NCBI GenBank assembly: GCA_019694895.1
Contig: JAIBBA010000018.1
Location: 1 to 35,024 of the forward strand
Origin: Chitinophagales bacterium
GTDB taxonomy: Bacteria; Bacteroidota; Bacteroidia; Chitinophagales; BACL12
Direction: 5' to 3'
DNA length: 35,024 nucleotides
The notes beneath the pieces were generated by a model, which saw only the letters and a list, made by a program, of their open reading frames with translations, ran no database searches and had not been told where the DNA came from. This document shows, in pieces, positions 1 through 9,072 of the stretch (position 1 is the first letter of the stretch; the number at the start of each line of letters is the position of its first letter). A program made the translations under genes and the position numbers.

Positions 1-47
1 CGGATTATTACTGTAAACCACAATTTTGCTCCGCATCACAATTTTCA

Positions 48-73
48 TCCACCTTTTGAAGCCAAAAGGTGGA
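48..73. repeat. Perfect 11-bp inverted repeat, 4-nt loop
   Basis: The arm at 48-58 (TCCACCTTTTG) pairs exactly with 63-73 (CAAAAGGTGGA), leaving the loop AAGC. There is no T-tract after it on the plus strand, so it is not a standard terminator. Its ACCTTTT/AAAAGGT core is shared with the hairpin at 409-436, which suggests a repeated intergenic element rather than chance. Confidence 0.7.
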
Positions 74-408
74 GCCAAAAGCTCAGGGCTTCTGCAGCTG
101 CATGACACAGCCCTAATGCTTGCGTCACGGCCCGGCCTCACCCCAGCCCCACACCTCCTTTCGTCGGAGCGGCAAGCTCTCCACTCCTTCGTCGTAGAGA
201 GGGAGCAGCTTTTATATTTAATTGAAATTATTCCTAAACATTCACTTCCAAAATGAAGGCGTAATTAGGGCTGTTGTCAGCATCTGCAAATGCCCTGTAA
301 TGGCGAGAGAGATTTTAGTTTTTCTGAGGGTTATGTGGAATGTGTTTGATGTATTTTAGCATGTGCTTTTTATCTGACCATATGATCATACACCCCTAAA
401 CTTTTGGT

Positions 409-436
409 GCTACCTTTTTGTCAAGAAAAAGGTAGC
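409..436. repeat. Perfect 11-bp inverted repeat, 6-nt loop
   Basis: The arm at 409-419 (GCTACCTTTTT) pairs exactly with 426-436 (AAAAAGGTAGC) around the loop GTCAAG. The core resembles the hairpin at 48-73. It lies about 130 nt downstream of the minus-strand gene ending at 566. It could act in transcript processing or be a dispersed palindromic repeat. No T-tract follows it on either strand. Confidence 0.7.
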
Positions 437-565
437 GGAGAGTGTTTTACGAAGAATGATCTTGAAGATTACTTTTTACCTTTTTAAATGCGGCGAACTT
501 GAAATTCAATTTTCAGATGATGGACACTTTAGTAACATGACCACTTTTAGAAAAATTGTTAAACT

Positions 566-2191
566 TCAATAGCCCGCATAACTCACAATGAATTTTTGAG
601 CAATCACATTCTTGCCATCTTCACCTGTAACAAAGTACATTCCTTTAGGTAGATTTCTCAAAGAGTAATTTGACATCCCTGATTCGGCTTGGAAGGTATA
701 TAATTTGGAGCCGGATATATTGCATATGGTCAAGCGTATTGATTCTGTTGATACATTTTTAACATATAGCAAATTGGCACTGAACCATACAGAAAAAGTG
801 CTATCTGAACTCGATTGATTATACACATTCATTTGTGCCAATGCAACAGAGTCTACCCCGGTTGTAACGCGTATCGCAGATATAAATGAGTCGCTGATGC
901 TCCAGTGATCAGTGTAGCCTACAAGCACCGCTTTCCCTGAGGGTTGAAATAATAAGGCTTTGGCATAACTATCATAATAATTATTTTCATACATATCTGA
1001 TTCTAGATAGCCATCAGAGTTAAAGTCATAGTCCCTGGTGCCATCCTTATGGAGTCTCAAGAAGTAATAATTATATGAATCACTATTGTTCTGTTTACCG
1101 GTGCCACCCCCAATGATTATCTTATCATCCGGTTGTATGAGCACAGAATATGCTTCGTCGCGACAATAATTAAAAAACATTTCAAGTTTTCCATCATTGC
1201 TAAAACCATCATATAAGCTGCCGTCGACATTATAACATGCTATGCTAGTTCGTGTTTTATAATAACAGTTACCGGAGCTTGGAAGTTTGGAATAACCAAC
1301 AGCTATGATTTTACCATCGCTGAGAATGCCAAGATCGGTGATGAAATCATCATAGCCGATATCGGTTGTTACCTCACCCCATTCACCAAATGTATTATCC
1401 GGTACACCATTCGGTAGGTATCGAATCAAAGCAAAATCACTATTCGTTCTGCCACCCACAAGAATTTTACCGTCAGTCTGCACTTGAATTGTCGCGGCGC
1501 TTCCTGAGATCCAATCGAAATAGCAATAGACAAGCCCGGCTCCTCCAAAGGAACTATCCGGTGTGCCATCAGGCAGACATCTTCCAGTGACAAATTGATC
1601 TATAAATCCGGTATTTTCCGAATGTTCAATTCCACAAAATACAATTTTGCCATCCTCCTGAACTGCAATATCTTTTACCTGGGCATAGTTCTGATCGTAT
1701 GAAGAGAAAAATTTCGCAATGCCACTGTTGCCGAAAGTGGTATCAAGTCCACCATTTTGATTACATCTGTAGAGAACGCCATAAGTATCTCCTAAAAAAG
1801 TTACATATCCACCTGCAACGATCTTTCCATCAGATTGAAGAGCGATTGCATTTACTTGTGATTCCTCAATTTCACCATCATCGGAAAGCACCTCGCAGCC
1901 TGTTTCATTAAATAACACATCAGGTGTTGCGTCTGGATTCAGGCGCGCAATTAATGCTTTCCGAACTCCTCCTTGAATCGCACTGCCGGCAATGGTTATA
2001 AAACCATCTGCATCTACAACAGCGTCGGCGCATAATTCGTCTGTTACTGGGAGGTTAGTTTTAACGAGCCCTCCTTCGCCAAAGCTATCGTCTAATTCAC
2101 CGTCTTGAGCAAACACAAAACGGGTAAAAAAAAGTAACATCATTAATATCGTGAGCCGCAATGCCCTGGTATTAATTCTAATATCCTGCAT
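566..2191 (-). CDS. Secreted delta-60 repeat protein with T9SS-type C-terminus
   Basis: A 541-residue exported protein. Residues 1-28 form a signal peptide (basic start, LTILMMLLFF core, cleavage after FVFA). The body is built of roughly seven delta-60-type beta-propeller repeats, recognised by recurring units such as LDDSFGEGGLV, LDTTFGNSGIA and PDSSFGGAGLV, each followed by a DGKI segment. The last 80 or so residues resemble a T9SS type A sorting domain (LPKGMYFV near the end), but there is no clear YPNP motif and the protein ends in SYAGY. It is predicted to be released or anchored at the cell surface. The start overlaps the end of the upstream gene (2178-4199) by 14 nt, so the two are probably co-translated. 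No enzymatic motif is seen and the ligand is unknown. Delta-60 identification is confident; the sorting-domain type is less so. Confidence 0.85.
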   Translation of the reverse strand: MQDIRINTRALRLTILMMLLFFTRFVFAQDGELDDSFGEGGLVKTNLPVTDELCADAVVDADGFITIAGSAIQGGVRKALIARLNPDATPDVLFNETGCEVLSDDGEIEESQVNAIALQSDGKIVAGGYVTFLGDTYGVLYRCNQNGGLDTTFGNSGIAKFFSSYDQNYAQVKDIAVQEDGKIVFCGIEHSENTGFIDQFVTGRCLPDGTPDSSFGGAGLVYCYFDWISGSAATIQVQTDGKILVGGRTNSDFALIRYLPNGVPDNTFGEWGEVTTDIGYDDFITDLGILSDGKIIAVGYSKLPSSGNCYYKTRTSIACYNVDGSLYDGFSNDGKLEMFFNYCRDEAYSVLIQPDDKIIIGGGTGKQNNSDSYNYYFLRLHKDGTRDYDFNSDGYLESDMYENNYYDSYAKALLFQPSGKAVLVGYTDHWSISDSFISAIRVTTGVDSVALAQMNVYNQSSSDSTFSVWFSANLLYVKNVSTESIRLTICNISGSKLYTFQAESGMSNYSLRNLPKGMYFVTGEDGKNVIAQKFIVSYAGY

Positions 2192-4199
2192 GACCTACAA
2201 AAATTTTAGTTGCCGGCATTTCATCAGCTGTTGTGCCTTTAATAATATATAAGCCTTTTGGTAAATCACTAAGATCTATAATCGTAATGGGAGATGTGAT
2301 TTCATAGGTGAAAACCTTTTCCCCGGCCATATTATACAGATTCAACATATAGGGAAGATTTATGTCGCTGATTACATATAATTCATTATCATAGATATAC
2401 GAATAAGGTAAAGGAATATTACTTTCATCACTAAGAAAACTAAATGTTTCAGATGGCAAGGAGATTGCTATTTTCTGTGGGGCACTCGACTCGAAAAGTC
2501 CAATCATCACTGCATATCGCTTATCTAATGCGATTGTGTGTCCATTTATGTCAAGTAGTTCTGCTGATAACACAGTATCCAAATAAGGCTCAGGATCACC
2601 AATTTTTGTATAGCTGATCCATGGAACGTGCTCTGCTATCTCAGGTGTGAAATTTGGAATATCCTCCTCTGGGACAATATATATTCTGTATTGCCCGACT
2701 CCACTCATTTTAGTTGGGCCATTGAATTGGACACGTATATCTGCAGGTGTCTTTGTGAAATCTACGAGTGAGATCACAGGGGTATGATCGTACTGCTCGC
2801 AGTATAGTTCTACTTCAATTCCTATGGTACTGCCGTAATAAGTTGATGTATATCTTGATGACTCAAAACTAGCAACTGAAGCGTGAATACTATCACCTAC
2901 CGTCATTATCTCAGTATAATAATTCTGAAATAATATTGGCACCGTATCTTCAAAAATCAATGTGTTCACATCCGGCGTAACAGTATATGTCAGGCTGCCA
3001 TCAGGGACTACGCTTACATAATACGAAGGGTCATTTTCTGCAATGATATCATGATCATCATTCAAGATATATACGCGATATTCTGATATATATGATTCGT
3101 CACCTGCCTTATGAAAGCTGACCTGAAAATCGGTGATATCGCAATTACTACCGGGTTTATCAATCGACAAACCATATGGAGAAGGCACGGCAGTTAGCTT
3201 GGTGTAGATAGTATTACTTGGCAGTGAAACATTATTTTGCGACACCATCACCCCATCGGCCATAGATACAATAAGTGCTCGGTAATAATGCGGATAATTT
3301 CCAAGCACCGGCGCCCCGTTGATGTCTGTCATTGTGGCCGGGAGCACAACATCATATGTCGGGGTTCCAATAGCTTCCACTTCCATATATCGCTCAGGAG
3401 GCAGTGTTTCTAAAAATGCAAGCGAAGGAGGTGTAGGATGTGCATACGTATACGGACATAAAAAAATCCTATAAGCACTCACTGTTGATTCATATGCAGC
3501 ATTATCAAACTGTACGCGAAAATCGGAAGCGTTTTCATTCTCATATACATCGGAAATAAAAACATGCTCAGCAACCGATGCGGTAGGGTTGGAAATTAGC
3601 AATGGAACATCTGCCGTAGCTTCGTATGCAAAATCCTGCACCGCCAAACTATAACTCTTAACACCCTCCACACTTCCATTACTAGAAATACCCAATCTCA
3701 CCCAACCGTAATGCGTATCACTCCCAATCAAAAATTTTACACCGATGTATTTATTTAAGCCTTTCCAATTATCATAGTTAAATGCATAGATAAAAGAATC
3801 ATAACTTGAAAAGTGAATAAGTTTAATCAAGTCCAGCGTATTCCAATTAGCAGCACTGTTGATAGAAAACCCTTCTATCAAGTTCATGGCTCCATAAGAT
3901 GAAGGATAGGATACATTGGAAATCACTCCGCTGAAATTTGATATTTGAACAGAAAAATCACCCCACCATGCCATCGTATAATCTGTCCAAAAAGTAAGAT
4001 CATAATAGTAATACTCGGTGATGGTCAAGTCGTTCATACCATCGGCATTGAAATCGATATCTACATGTCCATCATTTGAGAATACAGAATCGGGGTCAAT
4101 GTTGTGGTATATCACCTGCCCATGCAGTCCGGCAGGCAATGCAAGAAAGGCTCCAGCGTGAGAGGAGTATTGTATAAGCTTTTTAAGTTTTTCATTCAT
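2178..4199 (-). CDS. Large secreted T9SS-type protein, function unknown
   Basis: A 673-residue exported protein. The N-terminus (MNEKLKKLIQYSSHAGAFLA) is followed by a hydrophobic stretch and a likely cleavage after LHG. Residues 35-200 contain a Ca-site-like DIDFNADGMNDLTI segment, like integrin/FG-GAP-type opening domains of Bacteroidota surface proteins. The middle has three related beta-rich units, each with a phrase like ITDFQVSFHKA, ASDFRVQFDNA or PADIRVQFNGP followed by YRI(F/Y), probably tandem Ig-like folds. The end (LPKGLYII, then GHAGY) is a type A-like sorting domain. The tail closely resembles that of the downstream gene, which overlaps by 14 nt. A good promoter lies just upstream (4216-4243), so this is the first gene of a two-gene operon. 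No catalytic residues are recognised; an adhesion or surface role is an inference. Confidence 0.82.
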   Translation of the reverse strand: MNEKLKKLIQYSSHAGAFLALPAGLHGQVIYHNIDPDSVFSNDGHVDIDFNADGMNDLTITEYYYYDLTFWTDYTMAWWGDFSVQISNFSGVISNVSYPSSYGAMNLIEGFSINSAANWNTLDLIKLIHFSSYDSFIYAFNYDNWKGLNKYIGVKFLIGSDTHYGWVRLGISSNGSVEGVKSYSLAVQDFAYEATADVPLLISNPTASVAEHVFISDVYENENASDFRVQFDNAAYESTVSAYRIFLCPYTYAHPTPPSLAFLETLPPERYMEVEAIGTPTYDVVLPATMTDINGAPVLGNYPHYYRALIVSMADGVMVSQNNVSLPSNTIYTKLTAVPSPYGLSIDKPGSNCDITDFQVSFHKAGDESYISEYRVYILNDDHDIIAENDPSYYVSVVPDGSLTYTVTPDVNTLIFEDTVPILFQNYYTEIMTVGDSIHASVASFESSRYTSTYYGSTIGIEVELYCEQYDHTPVISLVDFTKTPADIRVQFNGPTKMSGVGQYRIYIVPEEDIPNFTPEIAEHVPWISYTKIGDPEPYLDTVLSAELLDINGHTIALDKRYAVMIGLFESSAPQKIAISLPSETFSFLSDESNIPLPYSYIYDNELYVISDINLPYMLNLYNMAGEKVFTYEITSPITIIDLSDLPKGLYIIKGTTADEMPATKIFVGHAGY

Positions 4200-4215
4200 G
4201 GGGTGAATGTTTTAA

Positions 4216-4243
4216 CAAATGTACCAAATTTCTACCAATTCAA
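4216..4243 (-). promoter_or_regulatory. Bacteroidota-type promoter for the 4199-566 operon
   Basis: On the minus strand, TTG (4243-4241), 17 nt and TACATTTG (4223-4216) match the known Bacteroidota -33/-7 consensus TTG, N17-23, TAnnTTTG. The -7 element ends 16 nt before the ATG at 4199. This supports that ATG as the start and gives a very short leader. Confidence 0.65.
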
Positions 4244-4449
4244 CCACAGCAAAACCGATTGAACCATCGGTATGCAGCTAGGTAATTGTGAGGATTTGCT
4301 GATGAGTTGATGTGGGCCATTAGAATAAAAGTTACCCACCAAAATACCCCCCAAAACAACCACGATCATCTCTACACCTCCACACTTCCACATGGAGCGC
4401 AGCGACATCCAGCCTACGCGAGACTTCCATGCCTCCCCACCCTTTTCCT

Positions 4450-4457
4450 TACCTTTG
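4450..4457 (+). promoter_or_regulatory. Putative -7 element for the pterin dehydratase gene
   Basis: TACCTTTG matches the TAnnTTTG -7 consensus exactly and lies 16 nt before the ATG at 4474. No TTG is found at the right distance upstream, so this is only half a promoter. Confidence 0.45.
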
Positions 4458-4473
4458 AACAAACAACAATATC

Positions 4474-4704
4474 ATGTGGCAGGAAGAAAATAATCAATTG
4501 CATAAGACTTTCATGTTTCACAATTTTTCGGAAGCCTTTGCTTTTATGACGCGTGTGGCCATGCTGGCAGAGCAACACAATCACCACCCCTATTGGACAA
4601 ATGTGTGGAACAAGGTAGAGATATTCCTTAACACGCATGATGCAGGTAATATCGTTACGGAAAAAGATCATGCTCTGGCGAAGGCTATCGATGCTTTGTT
4701 GTAA
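4474..4704 (+). CDS. phhB: 4a-hydroxytetrahydrobiopterin dehydratase (pterin-4a-carbinolamine dehydratase)
   Basis: A 76-residue cytosolic enzyme that dehydrates 4a-hydroxytetrahydrobiopterin, normally recycling the cofactor of aromatic amino-acid hydroxylases. The family signature is visible: AEQHNHHP at about 32-39, with the histidine pair of the active site, then W/Y residues spaced as usual ([13 protein letters not shown]), a further His (THD) and the final ALAKAID helix. It lacks the N-terminal 20-30 residues of longer homologues, which is common in short bacterial forms. No aromatic hydroxylase gene is in this window. It starts at ATG 4474 behind a TACCTTTG -7 box and ends 22 nt before ligA. 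Confidence 0.9.
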   Translation: MWQEENNQLHKTFMFHNFSEAFAFMTRVAMLAEQHNHHPYWTNVWNKVEIFLNTHDAGNIVTEKDHALAKAIDALL

Positions 4705-4717
4705 CTTTTTCTGTTAA

Positions 4718-6841
<2,124 letters not shown>

Positions 6842-7002
6842 CAGAAGTCCCGGGTGGGGAGAATTTTGGTCCTGCAATTGCCATTTAAGGCCGTTTAGAG
6901 GCTCTCAGCCGTGTTTGGAGGTCATTTCGACAAGTAAGGAGGGCTCGAATTGGCGTTATGGCGTTAAAAATCCGTTTGTGGTAAGTAAAACCCAACATTC
7001 TA

Positions 7003-7034
7003 TTTGTAATTATCCACAATGCTCCCTATATTTG
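7003..7034 (+). promoter_or_regulatory. Strong promoter for rpsT
   Basis: TTTG (7003-7006), 20 nt and TATATTTG (7027-7034) match both promoter elements of the Bacteroidota vegetative sigma factor. Transcription would begin around 7039-7042. An AGAGGA purine tract (7054-7059) 6 nt before the ATG is a clearer ribosome binding site than is usual here, fitting a highly expressed ribosomal protein. Confidence 0.75.
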
Positions 7035-7065
7035 CACTCCATTTTAAAAACTAAGAGGAAAAACA

Positions 7066-7317
7066 ATGGCACATCATAAGGCCGCTAAGAAGTCAATCCG
7101 CCAGTCGGAAAAGCGCAATGAAGCGAATCGTTACTATGGCAAAACAACACGTAATGCCATCCGTAAACTCCGTGCAACTACAGATTCTAAGGAAGCTGAC
7201 AAAATGTTGCCTGAAGTGGTGTCTATGATTGATAAGCTGGCGAAACGCAATGTGATTCACAAGAATAAAGCTGCCAACCTGAAATCTTCATTAATGAAGA
7301 AGGCAGTTGCGAAATAA
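7066..7317 (+). CDS. rpsT: 30S ribosomal protein S20
   Basis: An 83-residue, very basic, all-helical protein that binds 16S rRNA in the 30S body. The start [20 protein letters not shown] and the later [17 protein letters not shown] are characteristic of S20. Its length is typical. It is monocistronic: a consensus promoter lies at 7003-7034 and a strong intrinsic terminator at 7343-7379. Confidence 0.97.
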   Translation: MAHHKAAKKSIRQSEKRNEANRYYGKTTRNAIRKLRATTDSKEADKMLPEVVSMIDKLAKRNVIHKNKAANLKSSLMKKAVAK

Positions 7318-7342
7318 TTAATTCAAGCACTATTTTTTTTTG

Positions 7343-7379
7343 CCCGGTTTCATCCATGAAGCCGGGTTTTTTTATTTTT
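7343..7379 (+). terminator. Intrinsic terminator after rpsT
   Basis: CCCGGTTTC (7343-7351) pairs with GAAGCCGGG (7358-7366), with one G-T pair, around a 6-nt loop, and is followed by a T-rich run 7367-7379. It lies 26 nt after the rpsT stop codon and is the clearest terminator in the window. The end of the T-run (TATTTTTG, 7373-7380) also resembles a -7 promoter element for radC. Confidence 0.85.
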
Positions 7380-7408
7380 GGAGCGAGGGATGTGATGTAT
7401 GAACTGTG

Positions 7409-8104
7409 ATGGAAACTTCAACGAATTATACCCTTAAGCATCTGGCTGAGGAGGATCGTCCTCGCGAAAAGATGCTCGCTTTCGGTCGCCAAAGCCTTAC
7501 CGTTGCCGAATTGATTGCTATTCTTATCGGTTCCGGGAATACCGGAGAAACGGCTGTTGAGCTATCGACACGCATTTTAGCTCATTATGGCAACGATCTG
7601 AATGCCATCGGCAAATTGCAGGTAAGCGACTTGACGCAATTCAACGGAATTGGCGAAGCGAAAGCCGTAAGCATAATTGCCGCAATGGAGCTCGGTCGAC
7701 GCCATGCACTTGCTGTTGCCGAGCTAAAAACGCAGGTTCGATCGAGCAACGATATTTTCGAAAACATTCATCCTCATTTAAGCGACCTGGCTCACGAAGA
7801 ATTTTGGGTGATCTACCTCAACAAGGCAAATCGCATCATCAGCAAAGAAAAAGTAAGCTCCGGAGGGGTGGCAGGAACTGTTGTGGACGTGAAAATCATT
7901 TTGCGTTTGGCATTGCAGAAACTGGCATCAGGCATCATTCTGGCACATAACCACCCAAGCGGAAATCTTCAACCCAGCGATGCCGATATTTCCGTTACCA
8001 AAAAGCTACGCGATGCCGCCAAACTGATGGAGATTGCCGTTCTCGACCATTTGATCATCGGCGACCGTGATTATTACAGTTTTGCCGACAACGGAATTCT
8101 CTAA
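7409..8104 (+). CDS. radC: RadC family protein (JAB/MPN metalloprotease fold)
   Basis: A 231-residue protein. An N-terminal helix-hairpin-helix region (FNGIGEAKAVSIIAAMELGRR, split around residues 70-90) precedes a JAB1/MPN-type domain with the JAMM metal site: His180-Asn-His182-Pro-Ser-Gly, then Ser190 and Asp193, plus an upstream Glu in EEFWVIYLN. Despite the historic name, the family's role in DNA repair is doubtful and its biochemical activity is not settled. I chose the ATG at 7409 over a GTG immediately before it at 7406. The stop codon TAA (8102-8104) doubles as part of the next gene's -7 promoter element. Confidence 0.93.
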   Translation: METSTNYTLKHLAEEDRPREKMLAFGRQSLTVAELIAILIGSGNTGETAVELSTRILAHYGNDLNAIGKLQVSDLTQFNGIGEAKAVSIIAAMELGRRHALAVAELKTQVRSSNDIFENIHPHLSDLAHEEFWVIYLNKANRIISKEKVSSGGVAGTVVDVKIILRLALQKLASGIILAHNHPSGNLQPSDADISVTKKLRDAAKLMEIAVLDHLIIGDRDYYSFADNGIL

Positions 8105-8109
8105 CTTTG
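8081..8109 (+). promoter_or_regulatory. Promoter for the EamA gene, overlapping the radC stop
   Basis: TTTG (8081-8084), 17 nt and TAACTTTG (8102-8109) match the Bacteroidota consensus. The TAA of the -7 element is the radC stop codon. Because the EamA ATG (8114) begins only 4 nt after the element, transcription would start at or next to the ATG, giving a leaderless message. Confidence 0.55.
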
Positions 8110-8113
8110 TGCT

Positions 8114-9025
8114 ATGGATCCGGCATACCGCAAGGCCTATTGGGCCTATCATCTCTGTGTTTTCTTGTGGGGTTTTACGGCGGTGTTCGGTCGCATTATT
8201 GATTTAAATGAAACAATATTGGTGTGGTACCGAATGGGTATCACTTCAGCCATATTACTTTGTATTCCTTCACTTTGGAAAACTATTCGGCAAGTAGATA
8301 AAAAAACGCTGCTGCGATTAATTGGTATCGGCGTGTTAGTTACCATTCACTGGATATCATTTTACGGATCTATTAAATCGTCGAATATTTCTGTCGCACT
8401 GACTTGTTTGGCAACCACATCCTTTTTTGTATCTGTTTTCGAACCGCTGTTATTCGGCAAAAAATTTGTGTGGCATGAATTATTGCTTGCATTGCTGGTG
8501 ATACCGGCCATGTATTGTATTTTTCATTTCAGCGGAAATTACAAAACGGGGATTATTCTGGGGTTAATAAGCACTGTATTTGCAACCTTGTTTTCCTTGC
8601 TGAACAAGAAAATGACGAAGGTTACTGCACCATTAAACATTACGTTCATCGAAATATTCACAGGTTTCATTTTGCTGAGCGCCATTATGCCGCTTTACCT
8701 GCATTGGCAACCGGAAGCAGATTTACAACCATCGACCATGGATGGCATCAATCTGATTTTATTTGCCGGTATTTGCACGGTAGTGCCATTTACTCTTTCC
8801 CTATACAGCATGCGTCATATTTCAGTATTTACGGCGTCTATCACCTTAAATCTGGAACCTGTTTACGGTATTATAATGGCGATAGTTTTCTTTCATGAAA
8901 ATGATCACCTCGAACCCGGATTTTACATCGGCACCCTCCTAATCCTGCTTGTTGTATTTATCAATCCATTTATTCAAAGGAAGTTCGGGGGTAATGTACA
9001 AGCGCCTTTGACCATTGGCGAGTAA
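8114..9025 (+). CDS. EamA/DMT-superfamily transporter
   Basis: A 303-residue inner-membrane protein with about ten hydrophobic segments arranged as two five-helix EamA repeats. The first repeat begins at AYWAYHLCVFLWGFTAVFG and the second around residue 150 (KTGIILGLISTVFATLFSLL). The conserved EPVYGIIMAIVFFHE segment near residue 245 is typical of drug/metabolite exporters. The substrate cannot be told from sequence. It starts 9 nt after radC but appears to have its own promoter. A short polar tail follows the last membrane helix. Confidence 0.9.
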   Translation: MDPAYRKAYWAYHLCVFLWGFTAVFGRIIDLNETILVWYRMGITSAILLCIPSLWKTIRQVDKKTLLRLIGIGVLVTIHWISFYGSIKSSNISVALTCLATTSFFVSVFEPLLFGKKFVWHELLLALLVIPAMYCIFHFSGNYKTGIILGLISTVFATLFSLLNKKMTKVTAPLNITFIEIFTGFILLSAIMPLYLHWQPEADLQPSTMDGINLILFAGICTVVPFTLSLYSMRHISVFTASITLNLEPVYGIIMAIVFFHENDHLEPGFYIGTLLILLVVFINPFIQRKFGGNVQAPLTIGE

Positions 9026-9072
9026 GCATTCGGCGAATTTCATGTATTTTTAGGGAGCAATTTTATCCTGCA

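Larger units (their letters stand above)
1..565. other. Gene-free region with two hairpins
   Basis: No convincing coding sequence is visible. A 76-codon open frame at 26-256 has no recognisable domain and its composition does not look like protein. The region contains two strong inverted repeats, listed separately, and a relatively GC-rich patch at about 125-210 that differs from the AT-rich surroundings. It lies downstream of the minus-strand gene ending at 566, so it may contain that operon's 3' untranslated region. I see no tRNA or rRNA in it. Confidence 0.6.

Noticed and set aside
26..256. 76-codon open frame in the first 300 bases
   Set aside because: No domain, no ribosome binding site or promoter, and it runs through the hairpin at 48-73 and a GC-rich patch; composition does not look coding.
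566..4199. Frameshift or split gene across the 14-nt overlap at 2178-2191
   Set aside because: The downstream protein has its own good signal peptide at the overlap and the upstream protein has its own complete C-terminal domain, so these are two genes.
4307..4549. Open frames on both strands between 4232 and 4671
   Set aside because: They overlap the clear pterin dehydratase gene and the promoter region, have no recognisable motifs, and are shadows.
6842..7065. Possible tRNA or small RNA between ligA and rpsT
   Set aside because: No cloverleaf with conserved T-arm could be drawn; only the rpsT promoter and a short GGCGTTA repeat are visible.
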